Source: Cytophagaceae bacterium (lineage in GTDB: Bacteria; Bacteroidota; Bacteroidia; Cytophagales; Spirosomataceae). From it: DNA of 6,296 bases. Every line of letters starts with the position of its first letter. Position 1 is the first letter of the stretch. Below, in pieces: positions 1 to 5,765 of the stretch. The stretch lies in the NCBI GenBank assembly GCA_947461155.1, contig CANHKE010000088.1, forward strand, positions 1 through 6,296, written 5' to 3'. The translations under genes were made by a program, and so were the position numbers. The notes beneath the pieces were generated by a model that was given only the letters and a program-made list of their open reading frames with translations, was not told the DNA's origin and made no database searches.

Positions 1-480
1 CCAGTGGTTCAACATTCTGAATTTGACTTTAGGGGCTGACTTGATATCCGCCAACGGTTTTTCTTGTTGGATCGTCCGTAATAATTCAAACACGCCGTAC
101 AGAATTCCGCGGTCGGTGCTGGCTTTGATTCGGATATATTTACGGCCAACGATGCTGGCGCCTTCGACGCTGATCTTGGCTTTTTGATCTACTTGAATCT
201 CAAAACCTTCCTCCGGAATGTTCGCATCTTTCATCAATTGAATGCTCCCATGCTTCGCTAAGCCGGTAGGCGAAACGCCCGTCAACCCTTTCAATCCATT
301 CGTTAATTCTTTCTTCGCCGTCTCTAAAATGGGTGTGGATGCAAACTCGGACGAAAGTGATGACGCATACGGTGCATACCGCGAGGCAGACGCTACCTTG
401 TCAAATTTCAACCACAAACGGTAGCCATCGTCTGCCTTTAGAGCGAAACTACCTACGACAAAAAACACGGCTAAAAACGA
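1..480 (-). other. GH67 alpha-glucuronidase N-terminal segment within the fused frame (partial)
   Basis: Residues 391-550 of the fused frame match the N-terminal, non-catalytic domain of GH67 alpha-glucuronidases, which cleave (4-O-methyl)glucuronic acid from xylan oligosaccharides. The marks are DGYRLWL (408-414), [13 protein letters not shown] (513-525) and RMLNHW (545-550), the last leading into the catalytic barrel that lies outside the window. Residues 391-406 ([16 protein letters not shown]) look like the hydrophobic core and cleavage region of a signal peptide, with a plausible signal peptidase I site LKA|DD. There is no ATG between the UxuA part and this segment; the only candidate start next to it is a GTG at codon 395. 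Catalytic residues are not in view, so activity cannot be judged. Confidence 0.88.
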
Positions 481-1650
481 GCGAATCGCTAATTCGAGTC
501 CGCGGATTTCCGCCAATCCACGCAAGCGTCCGATGGCCGAATAGCCAGGGTATGTTTTCTTTTTCAAATCATCTAACATTTGGTGACCGTGATCTGGGCG
601 CATCGGAATCTCCGCTCCACCTCTTCTTTTTTCTTCTTCCACGACCGCTTTCACTACCTCAAACATATCCACGTCGCCCGTCAAATGCGGTGCTTCGTGA
701 AAAATCAAGGGGTCGTTTTGTTCGCGAAACGTCGCGCGTAAATGCAGGAAATGAATGCGGTCGGCGAAGCGACGAATCATCCCAGGCAAATTATTATCTG
801 CCCGAACGCCCAAGGAACCCGTGCAAAACGTAATGCCGTTAGCGCGTTCGGGTGAAGCGTTCATCAATAAAGCTAAATCTGCTTCCGTACTCACCACGCG
901 AGGCAAGCCCAATAATGGGAAAGGTGGATCATCCGGGTGGATGCACAGATTAATGCCTAATTCCTGTGCCAAAGGCGCAATCGATCGTACAAAATAATGC
1001 AGATTTTCGCGCAGTTGGTCCGCTGAAATAGCCTTGTATTCGTCCAAAAGACTTTGGAAATTTTCTAAATGAAATGCCTCCTCTGAACCGGGAAGGCCTA
1101 ACAGTGCGGTGTTTTTCAGCTCCTCTTTTTCTTCAGGGCTCATCGTTGCGAAACGCTGAGCTGCCGCTTCCTGCACCGCGGGCGTATAATCTTCGGAAGC
1201 CCCTGGGCGCTGCAAAATATGCAAATCAAACACCGCGAAATCCGTCCAGACAAAACGTAGGGCACGTGCGCCATCGGGCATTTCAAAGTTCAATTTGGTC
1301 CGCGACCAATCGAGCACGGGCATGAAATTATAGCAAACGGTTTGGATGCCGCAAGCGGCTAGGTTTCGTAAAGAGGTTTTGTAATTTTCAATTAATCCGT
1401 CGCGCGAAGGCAAGGCTTTCTTGATTCCTTCGTGTACGGGAAGGGATTCCACCACCGACCAATGCAAGGGTATCCAGTCTTGATTTCCCGCTTCAATGAT
1501 TGCGATGCGTTCTTGGATGGCTTCGATGGGCCACACCTCACCCACGGGGATTTGGTGTAATGCAGTGACAACTCCGGTGCAACCGGCTTGACGAATATCC
1601 ATCAGCGAAACCGGGTCGTTCGGGCCGAACCAGCGCATCGTGTGTATCAT
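1..1650 (-). CDS. uxuA: Mannonate dehydratase fused in frame to GH67 alpha-glucuronidase (3' end outside window)
   Basis: This is one open frame of 550 codons with no stop, running off the left edge. Residues 1 to about 390 are a full UxuA, which dehydrates D-mannonate to 2-keto-3-deoxy-D-gluconate in the cytoplasm. Visible family blocks are [10 protein letters not shown] near the N-terminus, [10 protein letters not shown] (residues 106-115), HPDDPP (238-243), [12 protein letters not shown] (275-286), HLR (303-305) and [11 protein letters not shown] (351-361). His238, Cys276, His303 and Asp353 fit the family's metal ligands. As I recall it, the E. coli protein ends a few residues after the block that here reads RGLELAI. 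This frame instead continues into a hydrophobic stretch and a GH67 N-terminal domain. The start is the ATG at 1650, with an in-frame TAA 18 bases upstream; Met5 is an alternative. hemN lies 71 bp upstream on the same strand. UxuA identity is near certain. Whether the fusion is real or a lost stop codon is open. Confidence 0.93.
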   Translation of the reverse strand, partial: MIHTMRWFGPNDPVSLMDIRQAGCTGVVTALHQIPVGEVWPIEAIQERIAIIEAGNQDWIPLHWSVVESLPVHEGIKKALPSRDGLIENYKTSLRNLAACGIQTVCYNFMPVLDWSRTKLNFEMPDGARALRFVWTDFAVFDLHILQRPGASEDYTPAVQEAAAQRFATMSPEEKEELKNTALLGLPGSEEAFHLENFQSLLDEYKAISADQLRENLHYFVRSIAPLAQELGINLCIHPDDPPFPLLGLPRVVSTEADLALLMNASPERANGITFCTGSLGVRADNNLPGMIRRFADRIHFLHLRATFREQNDPLIFHEAPHLTGDVDMFEVVKAVVEEEKRRGGAEIPMRPDHGHQMLDDLKKKTYPGYSAIGRLRGLAEIRGLELAIRSFLAVFFVVGSFALKADDGYRLWLKFDKVASASRYAPYASSLSSEFASTPILETAKKELTNGLKGLTGVSPTGLAKHGSIQLMKDANIPEEGFEIQVDQKAKISVEGASIVGRKYIRIKASTDRGILYGVFELLRTIQQEKPLADIKSAPKVKFRMLNHW

Positions 1651-1721
1651 GTAAAATTGTTTAGAGGCTTACGCGTTGTAAAGCGCAAAATGCACAAAAT
1701 TTACTAGAAAATCACACCGAT
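1651..1721 (-). promoter_or_regulatory. hemN-uxuA intergenic spacer, possible weak promoter
   Basis: These 71 bases separate the hemN stop from the uxuA start. On the minus strand TAAATTTTG (one base longer than the Bacteroidota -7 box TAnnTTTG) lies about 50 bases before the ATG, but I find no convincing -33 box. No intrinsic terminator is visible after hemN. The spacer is compatible either with read-through from hemN or with a regulated weak promoter. There is no Shine-Dalgarno motif before the uxuA ATG, which is normal in this phylum. Confidence 0.2.
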
Positions 1722-3077
1722 TTACACCGCCTGGCTGAATGTCTTTTTCTGAACTTCGGCTGAAAGCAATTTAAGGTCAAAAGCCTTGCAGATATTTCGA
1801 ATGAAATGTTTCCCTAAATCCGTGACGATTAAACCATGTTCACCCCAAGTAACTAGCTCGTCTAAAGCTAATTCGTCGAGTTCATCAAAGGTATATTGCC
1901 GTAGTAATTCCAAGTCTTTTTTGGCAAAATGTGCTTTGCCCCGACAGGCCACATCGAGGATGTATTGCCGCATTATTTGATCTTCTTCGGTCAAAAAATA
2001 CCCACGAAAAACGGGTAGTTCGCCGGCGTTTACTAGCGCGTAATATTCGCGTAACGTCTTTTTATTTTGGGCAAATGCCACGTTGATATCTGAAATACTC
2101 GATACGCCCAAACCCAGCAACAAGCTGGTTTGTTGGACCGTATACCCCATAAAATTCCGATGCAAAGTCCCCTCCACATGCGCCTGAACCATCAAATCGC
2201 CGGGAAGCGCAAAATGATCCATACCGATGTCGGTATACCCCGCCGCTCCAAAACGCTTTTTCCCCAGCTGGTAGAGTTGCATTTTTTCATCCGCCGATGG
2301 CAAGTCGTTTTCATCAAAAAGCCGTTGCGCTTTACTTGTCCACGGCACATGGGCATATGAATAAAACGCCATGCGATCCGGTTTAATTTCCAGTGCATCT
2401 TGAATCGTTTTTTCCATTCGCGCCAACGATTGCAGTGGTAATCCATATACCAAATCTAGGTTGACCGATTCATATCCAATCTCCCGCGCCCACTGCACAA
2501 CTTGCACCACCTGCGCATGCGGTTGTATTCGATTAATGACTTTTTGGACCTCCGGATTGCTGTCTTGCATGCCAAAGCTCACGCGATTAAATCCGAGATC
2601 AAATAGCGTTTGTAGGTGTTCACGTGTTGTGTTATTCGGGTGCCCTTCAAAGCCAAATTCGTGCGTTTCTGGAATAATCGCATCTGCGAAAATCCCTTCA
2701 AGCAGGTGCTTTAAATTAGTTGGCGAAAAGAACGTAGGCGTTCCTCCCCCCAAATGCACTTCGCGCAAAATCGGTTTTCCGTGCATGAGTTTTTGGTACA
2801 AAGCCCATTCCTGCAACAGGGCTTGCAGGTATTCTTCCTCCACCGCGTGATTGGTGGTTATGCGTTTATTGCATCCACAAAACGTACATAGGCTTTCGCA
2901 AAAAGGAAGATGTAGGTACAGACTAATCTCCCGATTTTCGTCGAATTTATGCGCAAATAATGCTTTCCAATGCGTTTGATCGATGCCTTCATCCCAATAC
3001 GGAACGGTTGGATAGGATGTGTACCGTGGGATGGGCACATTGTATTTGGTCAATAAATCTAGACTTACCTCTTGCAT
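1722..3077 (-). CDS. hemN: Oxygen-independent coproporphyrinogen III oxidase (radical SAM)
   Basis: HemN decarboxylates coproporphyrinogen III to protoporphyrinogen IX without oxygen, in the cytoplasm, during haem synthesis. The protein is 451 residues, close to the roughly 457 of E. coli HemN. Near the N-terminus it has RYTSYPT (18-24), typical of true HemN. The radical SAM cluster motif is CESLCTFCGC (Cys60, 64, 67 and 69, pattern Cx3Cx2CxC); the fourth cysteine also favours HemN over HemW. GGGTPT (110-115) is the SAM-binding glycine motif, and NLDLVYGLP follows downstream. I start at the ATG at 3077. A TTG three codons upstream is in frame but sits inside the predicted -7 promoter box. The gene has its own predicted promoter, so it is probably not in one operon with the upstream fucosidase. 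An O2-independent enzyme suggests growth under low oxygen at least part of the time. Confidence 0.96.
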   Translation of the reverse strand: MQEVSLDLLTKYNVPIPRYTSYPTVPYWDEGIDQTHWKALFAHKFDENREISLYLHLPFCESLCTFCGCNKRITTNHAVEEEYLQALLQEWALYQKLMHGKPILREVHLGGGTPTFFSPTNLKHLLEGIFADAIIPETHEFGFEGHPNNTTREHLQTLFDLGFNRVSFGMQDSNPEVQKVINRIQPHAQVVQVVQWAREIGYESVNLDLVYGLPLQSLARMEKTIQDALEIKPDRMAFYSYAHVPWTSKAQRLFDENDLPSADEKMQLYQLGKKRFGAAGYTDIGMDHFALPGDLMVQAHVEGTLHRNFMGYTVQQTSLLLGLGVSSISDINVAFAQNKKTLREYYALVNAGELPVFRGYFLTEEDQIMRQYILDVACRGKAHFAKKDLELLRQYTFDELDELALDELVTWGEHGLIVTDLGKHFIRNICKAFDLKLLSAEVQKKTFSQAV

Positions 3078-3083
3078 AGGATG

Positions 3084-3114
3084 CAAAGGTAATTAGAGGG
3101 GTTGGGGAGGAAAA
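3084..3114 (-). promoter_or_regulatory. Predicted hemN promoter (Bacteroidota sigma-A type)
   Basis: On the minus strand, TTTT (3114-3111), 19 bases, then TACCTTTG (3091-3084). The second box fits TAnnTTTG exactly; the first differs from TTTG by one base. The box ends six bases before the hemN ATG at 3077, so transcription should begin at or within a few bases of the start codon. The spacing equals that of the predicted fucosidase promoter in this window. Confidence 0.5.
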
Positions 3115-3127
3115 TGACATTTATCAG

Positions 3128-3206
3128 GTGAGAACTAAGAAGTGAGAACTAAGAGGTGAGAGATGAAAATAGATCCAACTCTTACTTCTCACTTCTTACC
3201 TCTTAC
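3128..3206. repeat. Inverted pair of heptanucleotide arrays (element 1)
   Basis: The left arm (3128-3162) is five contiguous 7-base units of consensus STRAGAR, for example GTGAGAA and CTAAGAG, plus a decayed sixth. The right arm (3179-3206) is four units of the same consensus on the opposite strand. Units 3135-3155 pair with 3179-3199 over 21 bases with only two mismatches, both at the first base of a unit. Adding the outer units gives about 24 of 28 pairs, with a 23-base loop (3156-3178). The right arm directly abuts the fucosidase stop codon (3207-3209). The hairpin lacks a T tract, so intrinsic termination is not certain. The left arm lies about 14 bases upstream of the hemN -33 box. The element resembles nothing I can name; it shares its design with the one at 5621-5765. 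Confidence 0.85.
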
Positions 3207-4598
3207 TTATAAAACGCCTGCAATCTTCACCACCCACGCATACTGACACGGACTATTTCCCGGCGTGATGGCTGGTGGCGCGATGCTTAATGTGCCGTTT
3301 TTAAATGTACTTTTTACGGGTACGGAAGATCCCAATAGACTCACGGAAACGGGTTTCTTTAAACCCGATACCTGCAGCGCTGCCGTTGGGAATTCCGTCG
3401 TAATCAAATACAAATCGTTGCCTTTTTGCGTGAAATATTCTTTGGTTGTAGGCAAAACCTTTGGCGCTTTCGCCCATTTGCGCGTGCCATAAATGCCTTC
3501 GCCATTGACCTTCAACCAGGTTCCGATATCCGTTAAGCGCTGTTGCATGATCACCGGAATTCGTCCATCGGCCGTTGGCCCAATGTTTAAGAGTAAATTC
3601 CCACCACGAGCCACCTTATTAATCAACATGTGCACCAGTTGCTCCGAGCTCGAATAGTCTTCCAAATTCTCATTTCGGTTATAACCAAAAGATCCTGCGA
3701 TCCCGCGGCACTCTTCCCACGGCTTCCCAAAATCCAATCCATTCGCATCCCCATCGTGCACGAGGTCATATTCGGTGGTGTAAAATCCACCGTGTTTGCT
3801 GCGCGTTTCTTTCCCCCAACGGTCATTCACGACTACCGAGTTTTTCACGGGCGAATCGTTGTACAACCACGATAAAAATTCGGTACTACGTAATTTGTCG
3901 GAGGTATAATCCCACTCACCGTCCGTCCAAACCAAATCCGGATGGTAGGTATTCACCAAATCTTTCATCTGCGGGAACATGTGTTGGTCGATGTATTCGT
4001 TCAGCGTTTCTTTCTTATACAAGGGATTATACCATTCCAATAAGGAATAATAGTAACCCATTTTGATATTTTTATTCTTGACAGACTTGGTCAGGTCTCC
4101 CAATAAATCCCGGTGTGGACCTACATCCATCGCGTTCCAATTCCACGATTGTTTCGAAGGCCAAAGCGTAAATCCTTCGTGGTGTTTCGAAGTCAGCACG
4201 ACATACTTCGCGCCGGCATTATCGAAAAGCTGTGCCCACTCATCGGGCTGAAACATTTCGGCCTTGAAGTAATTGACAAAATCCGGGTATTTGACATTTG
4301 GGCCAAAAGCCTTATTGTGAAAATTCGTAAAAAAGGATTGCGTTTTATTCGGCTCTTGCCAGCGACGCCAGTACCATTCTGCATAGCGATCATACACACC
4401 TACCTTATCTCGGGAAGTTGGGCTATACGCCGGTACCGAATACAAACCCCAATGAATAAATATGCCAAATTTGGCATCTTCAAACCAGGTTGGGACAGGT
4501 CTGCTATCAATAGATTCCCAATTGTTCTGATAATTTTTCTGACCAAAAAGGCCACTCGAGATTAGGCAAAGGCCTAAGAATAAGTACTTGATTTTCAT
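3207..4598 (-). CDS. Exported alpha-L-fucosidase, GH29
   Basis: This is a retaining GH29 alpha-L-fucosidase of 463 residues that should release L-fucose from glycans in the periplasm or outside the cell. Residues 1-19 form a signal peptide: Lys2 and Lys4, a hydrophobic core, likely cleavage near LFG|QK. No good lipobox is seen. The catalytic barrel shows FGIFIHWGLYSVPAY (44-58) and SKHHEGF (137-143). WTDGEWDY (224-231) carries the probable nucleophile Asp226. PWEECRGI (293-300) carries Glu295, aligning with the proposed acid/base Glu289 in the PWEMC segment of human FUCA1. GGNLLLNIGPTADG (332-345) is the conserved block at the end of the barrel; a small beta domain follows. The ATG at 4598 gives a clean signal peptide. 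The gene is divergent from an LgoD-like dehydrogenase and its stop codon touches a heptamer array. Family assignment is firm; the linkage cleaved cannot be read from sequence. Confidence 0.95.
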   Translation of the reverse strand: MKIKYLFLGLCLISSGLFGQKNYQNNWESIDSRPVPTWFEDAKFGIFIHWGLYSVPAYSPTSRDKVGVYDRYAEWYWRRWQEPNKTQSFFTNFHNKAFGPNVKYPDFVNYFKAEMFQPDEWAQLFDNAGAKYVVLTSKHHEGFTLWPSKQSWNWNAMDVGPHRDLLGDLTKSVKNKNIKMGYYYSLLEWYNPLYKKETLNEYIDQHMFPQMKDLVNTYHPDLVWTDGEWDYTSDKLRSTEFLSWLYNDSPVKNSVVVNDRWGKETRSKHGGFYTTEYDLVHDGDANGLDFGKPWEECRGIAGSFGYNRNENLEDYSSSEQLVHMLINKVARGGNLLLNIGPTADGRIPVIMQQRLTDIGTWLKVNGEGIYGTRKWAKAPKVLPTTKEYFTQKGNDLYLITTEFPTAALQVSGLKKPVSVSLLGSSVPVKSTFKNGTLSIAPPAITPGNSPCQYAWVVKIAGVL

Positions 4599-4600
4599 GA

Positions 4601-4657
4601 GGTTTAGAATTATGGAGGCTAATTTAATTAAAATTGCTAATTTCAGAAACCTAAACC
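4601..4657. promoter_or_regulatory. Shared divergent control region with 7-bp inverted repeat
   Basis: GGTTTAG (4601-4607) and CTAAACC (4651-4657) are perfect inverted copies separated by 43 bases. One lies next to the fucosidase start, the other overlaps the predicted fucosidase -7 box. Between them is an AT-rich stretch with the palindrome TTTAATTAAA (4623-4632). A regulator binding both copies could control both divergent genes, but a 7-base match in AT-rich DNA may be chance. I find no convincing promoter for the plus-strand gene. Confidence 0.25.
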
Positions 4658-4676
4658 GATTTAATCCGAATGCAAA
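4646..4676 (-). promoter_or_regulatory. Predicted fucosidase promoter overlapping the divergent gene start
   Basis: On the minus strand TTTG (4676-4673), exactly 19 bases, then TAGGTTTC (4653-4646), which matches TAnnTTTG except for the last base. A transcript would start near 4640 and carry a leader of about 40 bases. The -33 box lies inside codons 2 and 3 of the divergent dehydrogenase gene, so transcription of one gene could interfere with the other. Confidence 0.45.
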
Positions 4677-5638
4677 CTTGGACCTGCGCCCAACCGGGAA
4701 CTTTTGACTTACAAGAAACAGAAATACCTAATCGTCCTGCGGGATATTCACTCTTGCGCGTTCGCGCGATTGGAATTTGTGGCACCGACATTCACGCGTT
4801 TGCAGGCAACCAACCCTTCTTTCAATATCCCCGAATTTTAGGGCATGAATTGGCGGCGGAGGTGGTGGAATCCGAGCAGTTTTCAAGCGGTGAATTGGTC
4901 ACGATTATCCCGTATTTTAATTGCCAAACCTGCTCCGCATGTGCGCAAGGAAAGCCGAATTGTTGTGAACATATCCAAGTTTTCGGTGTGCATGCGGATG
5001 GGGGCATGCGGGAATACATCGCCGTGGAGGACCGATTTATCTTACCCGGAAACGGGCTTTCTGCCGATGAGCTCGCGCTGGTCGAACCCTTGTCCATCGC
5101 TGCGCACGGGCTGCGTCGTGGAAACATTCAGTCGGGCGAAAAGGTACTTGTCATGGGTGCCGGGCCGATCGGATTGTTCACAATTTTACTCGCCAAAATC
5201 CAAGGGGCACAGGTCGAAGTGGCAGAACCCAATGCGGCGCGTTTGGCATTTTGCATCGAAAAATTAGGTGTTCCGGCAGCTACCCAAGCGAGTTATCAAA
5301 CGGTCATCGACGCCACCGGAAACCGCGCTGCCATCGAATCTGGTTTTGCCAAAATCGCCCATGGTGGTCAATATATCCTCATCGGGCTTCAAAAAGAGGC
5401 TATTTCCTTCATCCACCCCGAATTCCATAAACGCGAAGCGACACTCATGAGTAGCCGCAATGCGACTTTAGCGGATTTCCGCTATGTCATGGATTTATTC
5501 CGAACGGGTCAAATCGATGCCCACGATTTTATTAGCCACCATGTGGAGTGGTCCGAACTTGGCGATATATTTCCAAGGATTCATCTGGCGGAGATGGGGG
5601 TGATCAAAGCAGTAATCAAATTAGACGCTGGACGTTAG
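4670..5638 (+). CDS. Zinc-dependent medium-chain dehydrogenase, LgoD-like (L-galactonate 5-dehydrogenase type)
   Basis: This is a cytoplasmic NAD(P)-dependent sugar-acid or polyol dehydrogenase of the zinc MDR family, 322 residues. The catalytic zinc ligands are Cys37 (GICGTD), His59 and Glu60 (GHE) and probably Glu139. Structural zinc cysteines are Cys85, 88, 91 and 99. The nucleotide motif is GAGPIG (163-168). From memory, E. coli LgoD shares the blocks GTDIHAxxGNQPFFxYPRxLGHE, NCCE, VIDATGN, PEFHK and SRNAT, so the best guess is oxidation of L-galactonate to D-tagaturonate. L-fuconate, which is 6-deoxy-L-galactonate, is a plausible substrate given the adjacent fucosidase. The protein is about 15 residues shorter than LgoD between the NAD motif and VIDATGN. 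Its last four residues (DAGR) and the TAG stop are encoded by a heptamer array, beyond where LgoD-type proteins end. Family certain, substrate inferred. Confidence 0.88.
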   Translation: MQTWTCAQPGTFDLQETEIPNRPAGYSLLRVRAIGICGTDIHAFAGNQPFFQYPRILGHELAAEVVESEQFSSGELVTIIPYFNCQTCSACAQGKPNCCEHIQVFGVHADGGMREYIAVEDRFILPGNGLSADELALVEPLSIAAHGLRRGNIQSGEKVLVMGAGPIGLFTILLAKIQGAQVEVAEPNAARLAFCIEKLGVPAATQASYQTVIDATGNRAAIESGFAKIAHGGQYILIGLQKEAISFIHPEFHKREATLMSSRNATLADFRYVMDLFRTGQIDAHDFISHHVEWSELGDIFPRIHLAEMGVIKAVIKLDAGR

Positions 5639-5765
5639 ACGCTGGACGTTGGACGCTGGACATCAGTCCGATGGAAAAGAGTCCGGACTAAAAACCCCAC
5701 GCTAAAGCATGGGGCTATAAATTCTCCTGATGACTGACTACTGACGACTAGCGACTGACGTCTAG
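5621..5765. repeat. Inverted heptanucleotide arrays around a conserved-looking core (element 2)
   Basis: The left array (5621-5662, plus strand) is six contiguous 7-base units of consensus YTRGACG, with a diverged seventh at 5663-5669. The right array (5765-5724 read on the minus strand) is six units: CTAGACG, then YYAGTCG-like units that decay inward. The two arrays face each other as in element 1, but the arms have diverged and would pair poorly apart from the outer units. The core (about 5670-5723) contains the perfect palindrome AGTCCGGACT (5680-5689) and a minus-strand terminator hairpin. The left array begins inside the dehydrogenase gene and supplies its stop (5636-5638). The first right unit contains the stop of the peroxidase gene (5762-5764). 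No open reading frame of note lies within. Confidence 0.8.
5690..5714 (-). terminator. Intrinsic terminator for the cytochrome c peroxidase gene
   Basis: Read on the minus strand: CCCCATGC (5714-5707), loop TTTA, GCGTGGGG (5702-5695), then five T (5694-5690). The 8-bp stem includes one U-G pair; on the plus strand the same position is an A-C mismatch and no T tract follows, so it is oriented for the minus-strand gene. It lies 48 bases after that gene's stop codon. Confidence 0.7.

Noticed and set aside
333..833. Plus-strand frame of 166 codons
   Set aside because: It lies antisense to the conserved UxuA/GH67 frame, has no recognisable motif and a low-complexity Phe/Leu/Pro run; a shadow of the real gene.
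1678..1704. GTAAA-N17-TTTAC inverted repeat upstream of uxuA as an operator
   Set aside because: Five-base arms in AT-rich DNA with a long spacer are expected by chance; no match to a known operator form.
3078..3086. TTG start three codons upstream of the hemN ATG
   Set aside because: It overlaps the predicted -7 box, adds only three unconserved residues, and an ATG is available.
3096..3110. G-rich tract that might form a quadruplex upstream of hemN
   Set aside because: Only two runs of four G plus one of two; at best a weak two-layer structure, and simple composition explains it.
3128..3206. CRISPR array
   Set aside because: Units are 7 bases, contiguous and without spacers; no cas gene nearby.
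4113..4565. Plus-strand frame of 150 codons
   Set aside because: Antisense to the conserved N-terminal half of the fucosidase; no family features.
5621..5765. Insertion-sequence remnant
   Set aside because: No transposase fragment and no target duplication visible; arrays of period 7 are not IS termini. Left as an unnamed repeat element.
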